Shown here: positions 35,622-43,818 of the stretch, piece by piece | Layout of the letters: each line of letters starts with the position of its first letter | How positions within the stretch are numbered: the first letter of the stretch is position 1 | Assembly: GCA_050955105.1 (NCBI GenBank) | Contig: JBPBQZ010000087.1 | Location: forward strand, 9,739 to 73,738 | Direction of reading: 5' to 3' | DNA from: JBPBQZ01 sp050955105 | GTDB taxonomy: Bacteria > Pseudomonadota > Gammaproteobacteria > Burkholderiales > Burkholderiaceae | DNA length: 64,000 bases | Notes under the pieces: model-generated | Told to the model about the DNA's origin: nothing | Seen by the model: only the letters and a program-made list of their open reading frames with translations | Database searches by the model: none | Translations under genes and position numbers: made by a program

Positions 35622-36143
35622 TCAAAATTTGTGCGCCTTACCCAGCACATCAGCGACCGTGACTGGACCAAAATATCGACTATCAAACGACCAAGGATTG
35701 TGTGTACTAGCGACGAATATCTCCCCCTCCGAAAGACGCCGGCAGTGCCGCCAGATGGGCAGCGGCCGACTCCTATGATCTGCGCGCAGAGCGACTGCTG
35801 TCGGTATGCCATCGATACGCAACTGCGAGCCTTCCATACAGACCCGCTGCGGCGGTAGAGCCGCGATGGATTTGAGCAGTGGGATATGCGCCGGTAAATA
35901 GCCGCGGTGTGCAGCGAAAAGCGCGGACTGCGGTGGCAAGTTCACCAACACGATGTCGCCGACCGATAGGGCAGTTGCCGTTTCGATGCGGTACCAACCA
36001 ACCGGCACACTGTTCGACGGGTTGTAGACGACGCGGGATCGATGCGAACCGAATGCTGCAAAGGTCAGGGCGGCTATTCCGCAGACGATGCCTGCGAAAA
36101 GGTACGCACGTCGACGCCGTGGATGAGCGGTTAGTCTGGTCAT
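35622..36143 (-). CDS. traF: TraF, conjugative pilin-processing peptidase (S26)
   Basis: 173-residue S26-family peptidase that processes and cyclises the TrbC pilin in IncP-like systems. An N-terminal membrane helix (YLFAGIVCGIAALTFAAFG) precedes NPSNSVPVGWYRI, with the catalytic Ser, and LLKSIAALPPQRVC, with the general-base Lys. The C-terminus DSRYFGPVTVADVLGKAH is typical. Frame complete. The start overlaps the RHH gene by 4 bp. Confidence 0.85.
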   Translation of the reverse strand: MTRLTAHPRRRRAYLFAGIVCGIAALTFAAFGSHRSRVVYNPSNSVPVGWYRIETATALSVGDIVLVNLPPQSALFAAHRGYLPAHIPLLKSIAALPPQRVCMEGSQLRIDGIPTAVALRADHRSRPLPIWRHCRRLSEGEIFVASTHNPWSFDSRYFGPVTVADVLGKAHKF

Positions 36144-36382
36144 TCCACTTTCTCCGGAAACGCCTGTTCGAGCAACGTGCGGAGTAGTTGCGATACCGTA
36201 ATTCCGTTACGGAAAGCCTCAATCTTGATGCGAGTGCGCATCACTGGCGTCACGTCGAGCGTCAAGCGCGCGGTGTGCGGATTGAAACTCTTGGCATCCG
36301 CGCGAACGCTCTCCTTGATCCATGCGTCAGCGCGAGGGTTTGCCACAGGCCGTGCGCCAATTCGTGTGCGCCGAATACTCAT
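36140..36382 (-). CDS. Ribbon-helix-helix-like partition/regulatory protein
   Basis: 80 residues. The C-terminal half ARLTLDVTPVMRTRIKIEAF followed by GITVSQLLRTLLEQ is an RHH pattern. Such small genes directly follow parA in Tn4371-like and plasmid partition operons and probably act as the DNA-binding partner. It overlaps traF (4 bp) and the parA 3' end (4 bp). Confidence 0.65.
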   Translation of the reverse strand: MSIRRTRIGARPVANPRADAWIKESVRADAKSFNPHTARLTLDVTPVMRTRIKIEAFRNGITVSQLLRTLLEQAFPEKVE

Positions 36383-37018
36383 CTGGGCAACCTCAGCAGC
36401 TCGGCAGTGAGCGCGGTAATCTCGCGCGCGGCAGCGCAGTCACGCGACGTTTCCCTCGCCAGTCGGCCGGCTGCGACGCTCTCCGCGAAAACGACGCGTT
36501 GGGTGACTTCGGTGCGCAACACCGGTAGCGGCTGGTCGACCAGCGCGCCGCGGGCTTCGCGTCCGATCACCGTCCGGCTCACCCGTCGGTTAATGACAAA
36601 AGTTCGCCGCAACGGTTGGACGGAAGACCTGCGCTTCGCGAAGCAACGTCACCATCTCGACGCTCGCCCATACGTCGTACGGACTTGGCTGCACTGGAAT
36701 CAAGACCAAGTCCGCCGCTAGCAGGGCGGAACGGGCGAGGGCGGCGATACGAGGCGGTCCGTCGATGATCAGGTGATCCGCTTGGCGCGCCAATTCGGGT
36801 GCTTCGTGGTGCAAGGTTTCGCGGGCGAGACCAACGGTACTGAAGAGTCTTGGAAGGCCCTGCTGGTGGCGGCGTTGCGTCCAATCCAATGCCGAGCCTT
36901 GAGGGTCGGCATCGAGAAGGATGACCGAGTGACCGTATGAGGCCAGTTCCCCCGAGATATGGGTCGCCAGCGTTGTTTTCCCCACACCGCCTTTTTGGTT
37001 GAGCAAGGCGATGATCAT
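36379..37018 (-). pseudogene. parA: ParA partition ATPase with +1 frameshift
   Basis: ParA/Soj-type ATPase. The N-terminal frame starts MIIALLNQKGGVGKTTLATH (deviant Walker A) and has VILLDADPQGSALDW and LIIDGPPRI. At about 36613-36616 an extra base changes the frame. The first frame ends VAANFCH at 36590, while homology continues in the next frame as RRTFVINRRVSRTVIGREAR to 36379. Removing one G/C restores a ParA of normal length (about 212 residues). Either a real mutation or a sequencing error. It would leave the C-terminal third mistranslated. Confidence 0.85.
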
Positions 37019-37158
37019 CGCGCTTCTCCGCCCGCTTGCGTGGCGCGGTGGAGGCGTTGTTCACCGGTCGCCGTGTCTCTATTATTAGTTAAAGGTTTAC
37101 TGTTAGAACAGTTAACGCCGCGAAAAGCCCCCACGCCTCCGCGCCAATTGGATCGTTT

Positions 37159-37270
37159 GCGCGCCCGATAGCACGATAAAAGCGCGCTTGATAGCACGTG
37201 GTTCAGCGCGCCTGATAGCACGACGCTATCCACAGGCTGTCCACAGCTTATCCCCAGGTCGTGTGGATAA
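37159..37270. other. Putative replication origin: three iterons plus DnaA boxes
   Basis: Three direct copies of GCGCGCYYGATAGCACG lie at 37159-37175, 37182-37198 and 37206-37222, spaced 23-24 bp (two helical turns). Next to them are DnaA-box-like sites: CTATCCACA 37226-37234, CTGTCCACA 37237-37245, TTATCCCCA 37248-37256 and a perfect TTATCCACA on the minus strand at 37262-37270. It sits directly after the true repA end, as in iteron-controlled plasmid origins. Confidence 0.75.
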
Positions 37271-37295
37271 CTTGCGACGTCCGGTCGGGCTTCGA

Positions 37296-38130
37296 TCATC
37301 CTCGAGAAAAGCACAGCACTTCGCCTTTGCTTGGCGTACGACAGATCGACAGTTCGTAGCCCGGCAGGGGTTGTCGGTTGACAACGGCACGTAGATCGCA
37401 AGCGAAGTCGCGAAGGCGTGCGAGACTTCCTGATTTGCGGTGAAGATGCGCCATCTCGAACTGCCATCCCTGCGACTGACGACCGCCGTGTTTGCGAACA
37501 AGTCGATAAAGCCAGCGTTCGATACCCCCCCGTGAGCTGGAAGTACTCCGCATCGATGGTCAGCACGAGAGACGGATTCAGCAGGGCGGTGTAGAACCAA
37601 TCCGGCAGCACAAGTTCGATTCCACATGGCCGCCCGTCGAGGCTTGCGCACTCCTTCCATTCGTTGATCAACGAAAAGCGGTGCAGACGTCGTCCAGTCG
37701 TCTCCCGAATAGACGTGGCTATGCTGGTGGTCTGCAGGCGATCCAACGCCGCTCTCAGGCGTTGATAGTCGCGCAGGGACGTTCCGCGGCCAATGTAGCG
37801 GAGAATCTCGTAGGGTGTGGCGCGTATGAAACGCGAAGTTCCGATTCCACCGTCTTGTGCCGAGACGATCTGACTTGCTGCCCAAATCATGATGTCCGCA
37901 TCCCAAATGGTCGCGATGCCGTGTTTGACAGTTCCTTCGACACGCACAGTGACATCGCCCGAGCGGAAGTTGATCGGCGCGGTTCGTCTCGATTTCGCGA
38001 GCGAGAAAAACGGGTACGCCATCAATTCCTGCACATCGCGCGGCGCTATGTCGTCTGAGAGCGCCCGAAAAGTTTCGAGTTGCTGCCTTGGCGGGGCAGA
38101 GGCAGCCGTAGCCCGCGTGTTGGTCATCAC
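37296..38130 (-). pseudogene. repA: RepA-type replication initiator with +1 frameshift in a G7 run
   Basis: Plasmid-type initiator used by Tn4371-like elements. The first frame covers the N-terminal two thirds (LMAYPFFSLAKSRRTAPINF, IWDADIMIWAASQIVSAQDG, RYIGRGTSLRDYQRLRAALD). Homology then moves to another frame (GIERWLYRLVRKHGGRQSQG) that ends at 37296. The switch is at a run of seven C (37525-37531, plus strand), where six would keep the frame. Corrected length is about 278 residues. Possible true mutation, slippage site or sequencing artefact. The start overlaps the preceding HTH gene. Confidence 0.85.
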
Positions 38131-38438
38131 CGGCCATAGCGTGAGTCATAACCATGTTGCTCCAGATATTCAAGATCGCAGGTGGCTTCGAAAGCGTGCT
38201 TGTCGGCCCAGGCAACCAGGTCCACGACTGCATACATCACCCGTCGACCGAACTTGCGAAAGCGTGGGCCACCGCCGATAACGCGGTGCTTCTCCAAGGT
38301 GCGAGGCGACAGACGTAGTAGCGCGGCAGCCTCGTCGTTGGTGAGGAAACGCAAGGGGGTAAGTATTGGTGCGTCTGTTTGGCGCATGCCATACGCGTTC
38401 GAACGAACGGTACGCTGCGGCGGCAGGGCAGTTCTCAT
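38127..38438 (-). CDS. AlpA/MerR-like helix-turn-helix protein
   Basis: 103 residues. The core FLTNDEAAALLRLSPRTLEK followed by GPRFRKFGRRVMYAVVDLVA is an excisionase-type winged helix. It has a good ribosome site (TGGAGG) before the ATG at 38438 and overlaps the repA start by 4 bp. Such genes start the rep-par operon of Tn4371-like elements and may regulate it. Confidence 0.75.
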   Translation of the reverse strand: MRTALPPQRTVRSNAYGMRQTDAPILTPLRFLTNDEAAALLRLSPRTLEKHRVIGGGPRFRKFGRRVMYAVVDLVAWADKHAFEATCDLEYLEQHGYDSRYGR

Positions 38439-38789
38439 TAGGTAACCTCCATCGAAAGCAATCGTCGGTAGTACAAGCGCTGCTGATGCTGGAAGTCTCT
38501 AGCAAGGAGAAGCAATTGGTCAGGGACGTTCGGCGGGCACCGAATTGATCCCTGTGCAAATCAAGCGCGCTATGGGAGATGGGAGGCCGGCCGATGGAGG
38601 GATGGCGTCTTTGCGGCGAGCACAAATCGGCTATTCCGTGCAAACACGTTGTTAAGCAAGAGTAGATTTGCAGAAATGCGTGGATACGAAGACGTGCAAT
38701 CGCACAAACGCGTGCCATGGTCATGCGTTCTTGAGGGCTTGCCGTGTCGGTGACATAAGAAAGAGGGGGCGTTTGCCCCCATCGATGTT

Positions 38790-39055
38790 AGAAAGAGCCT
38801 ATCTCAGCCATCGACACCGTGTCGTTTCCTGCAACGATCACCTGCTCCCAAAACCTCGATGCCTAACAGCGCCAGTGCATTCCGCAGCTGCTGCGCTAAA
38901 GCGCCGCCTGCAAGACTTGGCTCAAGCGATTCGGAAGGATGGTTGTGCGAGAGGATCACCGCAGCCGCGTTGTGCCTCAGCGCCTCTTTGACCACTTTTG
39001 GCGGAATATCGCGGCTTGCAAGAGGAGACCGCGGAACATTTCAGTAAATTTGATC
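38790..39055 (-). pseudogene. radC: radC (JAB-domain) remnant
   Basis: Only the C-terminal third of a RadC-like protein remains, in three frames: a degraded EMFRGLLLQAAIF segment, then VVKEALRHNAAAVILSHNHPS (JAMM metal site HNH), then EQVIVAGNDTVSMAEIGSF after another shift. At least two indels. RadC-like genes are standard in Tn4371-type elements. The 38439-38789 stretch upstream of the HTH gene shows nothing else. Confidence 0.75.
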
Positions 39056-39060
39056 AGGAA

Positions 39061-39793
39061 GTATCGGCTGTCTAAGAACATCACCGTCAATACTTTGTGT
39101 CCGAATCCGCCGAGCTTCGTACATAGAGTTTCTACTCTGGTGAATTGACGGCGCAATTAGTAGAGGTGCAGCGCCCGATACGACCATTACCCTTTCGTCA
39201 TATGCTACGGCGGTAGGGGGGTGACAGGGTCGATGTTGCCGTGGGGTGACGCGTTCGATCGGAATACCGGGGCGCGAGAGGAGAAGCCCGAAGATCCTTT
39301 CCGTTGGAAGCACGCCCAATCCGACGCGCGAGAGGACGTCGCTTGCGTGTACCCCTGCTGTTGGTGACCGTACGCCCACGCGTTGGCCGTGTAGGGGCGG
39401 CTTCCGGCCAGGAGGCGACGCTCGCCCGCATCTGCGCTCGGACGTACAGATGTCGGATTCACCCCGAAAGCGGCAAGTCGATTGACGTCTTTGATCAGTG
39501 CATCATCGGCCATTGCCGACGCTGGGCCGGGCTGAGTTTTGCGACAGCAATGTTGCAGAGTGCTGATGGTAGCGGCGCCGCGCAATAGACGGCAGCTTCC
39601 CGCGTCAGCTAACCCGCCTTCCAGTCCCAACCGGCCAGTCGTCGCGCCCGAGGCGGTCATTGCGAAGTGACTGAAAGTCTGTAGAAAACGGAAGCACGAA
39701 TACCAAACAAGCCGTTTGTTGATGAATTCTGCAACTGAATGTGCACCGTGATATTTGATCGGGAGTATCCGTCTCCTTTTTATCCTTATTCGC
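39061..39793. other. Gene-free stretch between radC remnant and RelA/SpoT operon
   Basis: A long minus-strand open frame (39205-39870) overlaps the RelA/SpoT gene and has Arg/Ser/Ala-rich, low-information content. I regard it as spurious. No repeat or RNA gene is evident. Confidence 0.3.
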
Positions 39794-40411
39794 TCACGTG
39801 CCGAACAATTCATTGAAAAGAGTACCAAATATCTGGTCAGCTCCCCATGCCTGCGCGGCCGTGAAAGCAAGCTGTCTTTTTTGCAGGCTGGTTAAAGGCG
39901 AGACAGGTTTATATGCCAGATCATGTCCCGCCTCACTCCAAGCATGTTGAAAGAGAGTTTTGATTTGAAGCTCGAAGAATTTTGGCATACGTTTGACGTC
40001 TGCTTCATCGTCTGGATAAACGTCCTCCGGCATCAGCAAAATATAGTGCTTTCCTACATAGCCAAACTCACTCTCTGATTCCGGAATAAGGTCTCGGGCC
40101 TCTATATGTCGAAAATACCTGTCTATCGCCGATGAAACCGCGATGACGTCGTCGAGGTAAAAGGCAATGACACGGGCACCGACCTGATCTTGAATTTGTT
40201 CGAGTGGACGGTCGTATTTCCGCACCCCCTCATCCTGCTTGATTGCCTTAGCCAGGAAACGGTCTGGGCTCTTAGCACGCGTAGCGACACGGTCGATGCG
40301 AGGAAGGCCGGCCACAACATCCGCAAGCATCGGCCGTAGGCGTTCGGCAAGTGGTACTAAGACTTGCGCATGACGGTGGCGGTACTCAATCGAAAGTTCC
40401 TCGTCGGTCAT
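39794..40411 (-). CDS. RelA/SpoT-domain nucleotide pyrophosphokinase, second gene of a two-gene operon
   Basis: 205-residue stand-alone RelA/SpoT synthetase-type domain. The ATP-binding loop RAKSPDRFLAKA (45-56) resembles R-x-K-S-x-x-S-x-x-x-K with the inner Ser replaced. QDQVGARVIAFYLDD (74-88) holds the metal-site Asp, GYVGKHY (117-123) the substrate loop, and FELQIKTLFQHAW (146-158) the catalytic Glu. It lacks HD and TGS domains. Short enzymes of this class include alarmone synthetases and toxic toxSAS/CapRel-type proteins that modify nucleotides or tRNA. It overlaps the partner gene by 4 bp. Confidence 0.75.
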   Translation of the reverse strand: MTDEELSIEYRHRHAQVLVPLAERLRPMLADVVAGLPRIDRVATRAKSPDRFLAKAIKQDEGVRKYDRPLEQIQDQVGARVIAFYLDDVIAVSSAIDRYFRHIEARDLIPESESEFGYVGKHYILLMPEDVYPDDEADVKRMPKFFELQIKTLFQHAWSEAGHDLAYKPVSPLTSLQKRQLAFTAAQAWGADQIFGTLFNELFGT

Positions 40412-41430
40412 TTTGTACTCCGCAGTCTCTGGTCGACAATCGTGCCGCAGGTCGAGTAGGTCACGATTTCCGGGTTATCTTCAGACACTGCAGCACTGAA
40501 GCATTCTTCAAATCGTGAAACTTCAGCCGACAACATTGCCCCGTTGTTTAGTTCTACAGATTTATAGGCAATGATCCGACTGAACTCGCCGTGGTCAAAT
40601 CGAAACCTGCTTTGCAACGTACGCGCCGGGTTTACGGCCGAAACAACGGCTGCCTTCGATGCCGCGGATAAGTTCAAGTGATCACAGAATTCCGGGATCG
40701 TCATCACGCGTCTTGCGTCAACGTTCTGGGCAAGCTGCGCCGCCATAGCTATTTCATGCCTCACCTGGGCACTGGCCGTGTCGGAGAGGGCACCTCGTAG
40801 AGCCAAAGCAAGGCGCTTTGTGCCCTGTGCAGATGTAGATCGAAAATCTGACTTTAAGAAGTCAACTATCCAATAGTCAGCAACTGTTTTAGCGCCACTA
40901 TTAATTTGCCGGTCAATCGCATAACCACCCCAGAAATTTTCCTCCCCATCTCCGCCTTTGTAGATTACGGCCTTGTACGAGTGTGCGCTTTTCAAGAACA
41001 CCTGTTCGACGAAAGAGACTGTCAATGCTCCTTGAGCCTTTTCGGCGACTATACCTTCGTCAGCCGGGAATCGAGCAAGGACTATCTTCTGTTCATCCGG
41101 CGTCCCTAGACAAACAAAAAAAAGTGCCATCCCAGATTGCCCCCCGGTTGCTCGCTGGAGTCGGTTAGCTAAGGCCTCCGCCGCGGCGATCCGCCGGCTG
41201 CGTACGATACGCATGATCTCCGTACGGACGGGATTTTCCTGCAGTCCATCTTCAGAAGTGAACGTAATCGGTATGTCGCACTCGGCCCCTGCATTGCGAT
41301 AGATGCCGTCCAACATCCGGCAAAGCTTGCCTTCCACAATTGGTATTTCGGTGCCGCTAACGTCGGCTATGTCGTCCCGGTTTTTTCCTGGATAAGTTAA
41401 AAAGCTAAAGACCCTTACAATTTCCATCAT
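40408..41430 (-). CDS. Unknown partner protein of the RelA/SpoT-domain gene
   Basis: 340 residues, first gene of the operon, with GAGGGG before its start (M1/M2 both possible). I do not recognise the family. The central part (MALFFVCLGTPDEQKIVLAR, VFLKSAHSYKAVIYKG, FWGGYAIDRQIN, ADYWIVDFLKSDF) looks like a folded alpha/beta domain. A distant relation to nucleoid-associated 37-kDa proteins cannot be excluded. The 4-bp overlap with the synthetase gene suggests a sensor, inhibitor or antitoxin. A near-perfect palindrome lies 32 bp upstream. Confidence 0.6.
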   Translation of the reverse strand: MMEIVRVFSFLTYPGKNRDDIADVSGTEIPIVEGKLCRMLDGIYRNAGAECDIPITFTSEDGLQENPVRTEIMRIVRSRRIAAAEALANRLQRATGGQSGMALFFVCLGTPDEQKIVLARFPADEGIVAEKAQGALTVSFVEQVFLKSAHSYKAVIYKGGDGEENFWGGYAIDRQINSGAKTVADYWIVDFLKSDFRSTSAQGTKRLALALRGALSDTASAQVRHEIAMAAQLAQNVDARRVMTIPEFCDHLNLSAASKAAVVSAVNPARTLQSRFRFDHGEFSRIIAYKSVELNNGAMLSAEVSRFEECFSAAVSEDNPEIVTYSTCGTIVDQRLRSTK

Positions 41431-41461
41431 ATCCCCTCTTTTTATAATTTATACGGTATCG

Positions 41462-41478
41462 TCTACGCCCGGCGTAGA
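41462..41478. promoter_or_regulatory. Palindromic operator candidate of the RelA/SpoT operon
   Basis: TCTACGCCCGGCGTAGA is an inverted repeat with 8-bp perfect arms and a 1-bp centre, 32-48 bp upstream of the operon start. On the minus strand it is followed by ATACCGTATAAATTATAAAA (AT-rich, -10-like) and then the ribosome site. It could be an autoregulatory operator. A run of T does not follow, so it is not a terminator. Confidence 0.5.
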
Positions 41479-42376
41479 TTGGCAACGTCAACGAAACTAA
41501 TTTCGAACAAGCTTCGTATCCTACGCCAGCCGAATTGGCGCATCGCAATGCTCCGTAATGAGAATTGCATTGGATTCCCACTACTATCGGTCGCTTGGCC
41601 GACCGAGATTCATGTGTCGGCGTCGCTCGATTAGCTGCTCTACAGATGCCTCAAAGCGTGATCGTCGGCAACTCGTCGGGGGCACGTGTTCGCGGACGAC
41701 GAGACCTGACATTCGCGGTCCACAATGCGCGAACGGGGAAAGCAAGTTATAGCTGTCTCGCCAACGTCGTTACCGAACGTCGACTACGGCCTAATATCCG
41801 TCTCTGTGTACGAACCGAGCGTCGGCCGTTGTACCTCGAAAGCCGCCATAAAAGCGAAGTTGGCTCGACGCACCGGAATGGGTAGATTGGCGCTGGATGC
41901 GTCTGGCAATAATCGGCCATAAGCCGCCGCGCGTATGCATCGTCGATCGGACATTGAGAGTCGGCTCCGATCGGCGGATTCAATCGGTCATTCGATTGTC
42001 AAACACGAACGCTGCTTCGTCGGCCGAGAGTGTGCGGTTGTGATCCAGCAACTGAATGGCCGCTGTATGTCTGCTGGCAACCGGTGCCTGCGGTAGGCGG
42101 CAAGAGTCGCTGTCCGGGTAATCATCTTCGTGCTTGGCGTCAACACGATCGAGGAGCAGTGAGGTCTCAGCTGTTTTTCCAATTTTCTGTATGCTCTGGC
42201 TTGAGCGCTGACAGCGTCGTTCCAGTTAGCGTCTAGCAGTTTCGATCTCCGCTATAAATTGCGGGCGATCTCGCAAGCAAAGCAATGTGTCGACCTGATC
42301 GAGGGTAAAGAGCGCGGGAGAGATAGAGGCGACGATTGCTGTAGCGAGAAAGTTTTATCTACTGATCGCCGCCTTT
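41479..42376. repeat. Long gene-free stretch with repeat-family copy
   Basis: No credible gene. The segment 41690-41960 contains GGCCGTTGTACCTC (41824-41837), identical to 46978-46991, followed by ACCGGAATGGG and ATAATCGGCC. This is one of the clearest copies of the dispersed degenerate repeat. The 42000-42376 part has no recognisable feature besides the leader of the next gene. Confidence 0.4.
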
Positions 42377-43198
42377 TTGAGCTCTGAACTCGACATGGCA
42401 AACAAAGCGATTAGCAAATTGGGCTACTGGCTTGGGAAAGGACGAATGAGCGGTTTGATTTCCATGACGGAGTTGTGGAGCGCCGACGTTACTATTGGCC
42501 TGACGACGCATACAAAGCATCGGCACGTTCCCAGCCCGATATCACCGTTTTTTCAGGCGCCTGAGGCCTCGCCGACTTTGACGTTCGGACCGATCGCACT
42601 GGCGGCGGCCGTTGCCAGAATAGCCACGACGCGACCAGCCCAAGCGCGACTGCTCGCCGCACTTCAGAAAAGTGCGCTCGCCCATTTAGAATGTCTGATT
42701 TCGAACGGGTCCGCGTTCGAACTAACATCGGACTTCGGGGACTTGGCCGACACCGAAAGAACGCTATTCACTGCTCGCTGCGGAGCCGGGATCACCGATC
42801 TTTATATGAACGCCTTGGGATATGTCTGGCGCGTCAACGCAGTCTGCCTATCGAATGCACTCAATCCACATGCGGACTTTCTTTATGACGGGGGAAACGT
42901 CGACGGGCACGGTGTAGTGTTGGCCGAGGCGCACGGTTCGTTCGCCGCGAATGCGACTGCGAAGACCATTGCTGCTCAAGCAAAGCGTAAATATGCGCGA
43001 CAGGTGAAGCCTTACCTCAACACGGGGTCGCCGTTTGGCCATGTCGTCCACGGCTACTCCGTCGCCTTTGGCTCGAGGCCCGGAACAGCGGGGGCATTTC
43101 TGAGTGTGGCCGAGACACGGACTTCAAAACCCAAGAAGCTGGCACCATCGCCCCTCGCTGCACCAATCCCTGCCGGGGCGGGGTTTCGACAGCCATAG
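42377..43198 (+). CDS. Hypothetical protein of unknown family
   Basis: 273 residues; M1 (42377) or M7 (42395) may be the start. No family recognised. Helical, Ala-rich centre (LAALQKSALAHLECLISNGS), and a conserved-looking C-terminal block AQAKRKYARQVKPYLNTGSP, then FGHVVHGYSVAFGSRPGTAG, ending in a Pro-rich tail. No signal peptide or membrane helix. The gene may be truncated, since an interrupted frame follows directly. Function unknown. Confidence 0.5.
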   Translation: MSSELDMANKAISKLGYWLGKGRMSGLISMTELWSADVTIGLTTHTKHRHVPSPISPFFQAPEASPTLTFGPIALAAAVARIATTRPAQARLLAALQKSALAHLECLISNGSAFELTSDFGDLADTERTLFTARCGAGITDLYMNALGYVWRVNAVCLSNALNPHADFLYDGGNVDGHGVVLAEAHGSFAANATAKTIAAQAKRKYARQVKPYLNTGSPFGHVVHGYSVAFGSRPGTAGAFLSVAETRTSKPKKLAPSPLAAPIPAGAGFRQP

Positions 43199-43230
43199 CG
43201 CCCGCGACTCATCGTTCAAACTTTCTTCTC

Positions 43231-43755
43231 ATGGGCGCGAACCAGGTCGTCAACTGGATCGACCGGATAACCGCGGCCGCCGAGTTTTCAGATGATTTAG
43301 TGCCGGTGGTCTTTGTTCGATTGCCATATGCCGGGCGTTAGTATCTTGGCAACGCGTTTTCGATCGGGCCGGCTTTTCATCCCCACTGGTGGCACGGAGA
43401 CCTCTGGGACGATCCAGTTTGGCGCCACAACGCTGTTCGCAACCTGGTAGCCCAGGGAGCCATCGGTGAGTCGGTTAGTTGCTTCGTCATGGAGGAAACG
43501 GCCTGTACGGAGTATCTCAACAGTCTCACCGGTATGATTCGAACCGACGGCAATGATCGTCCGCGGCGGTTCGACCTGCCTAGTTTTGAGCCAGTGGGCT
43601 TCGGTCTTGGCGGGCGTAGCCACGACCGCCGTGTCCATGGCTCCGAATATAATTATGCGCTGTTTCGCGACGGCTTCGCGCTGCTGGACGATCCTTTCCG
43701 TTCACGCCAAGTCGAGATCAGAACTTGGTCGCCGAAAGAGGGTTTCAAGGTTTAG
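43231..43755 (+). pseudogene. Interrupted open frame of unknown family
   Basis: One frame from ATG 43231 reads MGANQVVNWIDRITAAAEFS and so on, hits a TAG at 43339-43341, and then continues open as YLGNAFSIGPAFHPHWWHGD and CFVMEETACTEYLNSLTG to 43755. The text has coding character on both sides of the stop, suggesting a gene broken by one nonsense codon. A minus-strand frame at 43297-43638 overlaps and cannot be fully excluded. It precedes the TrlF-like gene by 60 bp. Confidence 0.35.
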
Positions 43756-43818
43756 CGGCATTGGACAACAATCGATGGTCGCTACCCGTTGAGGGAGCGC
43801 AAAGATAGCGAGGGCAGC

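Noticed and set aside
35219..35812. 197-codon frame overlapping traF
   Set aside because: Mostly a traF shadow; the part beyond traF is Arg-rich with no recognisable features.
37015..37530. C-terminal continuation of the first repA frame up to parA
   Set aside because: It crosses the iteron/DnaA-box origin and has no family similarity, whereas the alternative frame gives the conserved RepA C-terminus. It is an artefact of the +1 shift.
39205..39870. 221-codon minus-strand open frame
   Set aside because: It overlaps the RelA/SpoT gene, is Arg/Ser-rich without domain-like segments, and lies next to radC remnants. Probably a chance frame in GC-rich DNA.
43297..43638. 113-codon minus-strand frame
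   Set aside because: It competes with a plus-strand frame of similar quality; no family is seen for either, so it is not called as a gene.
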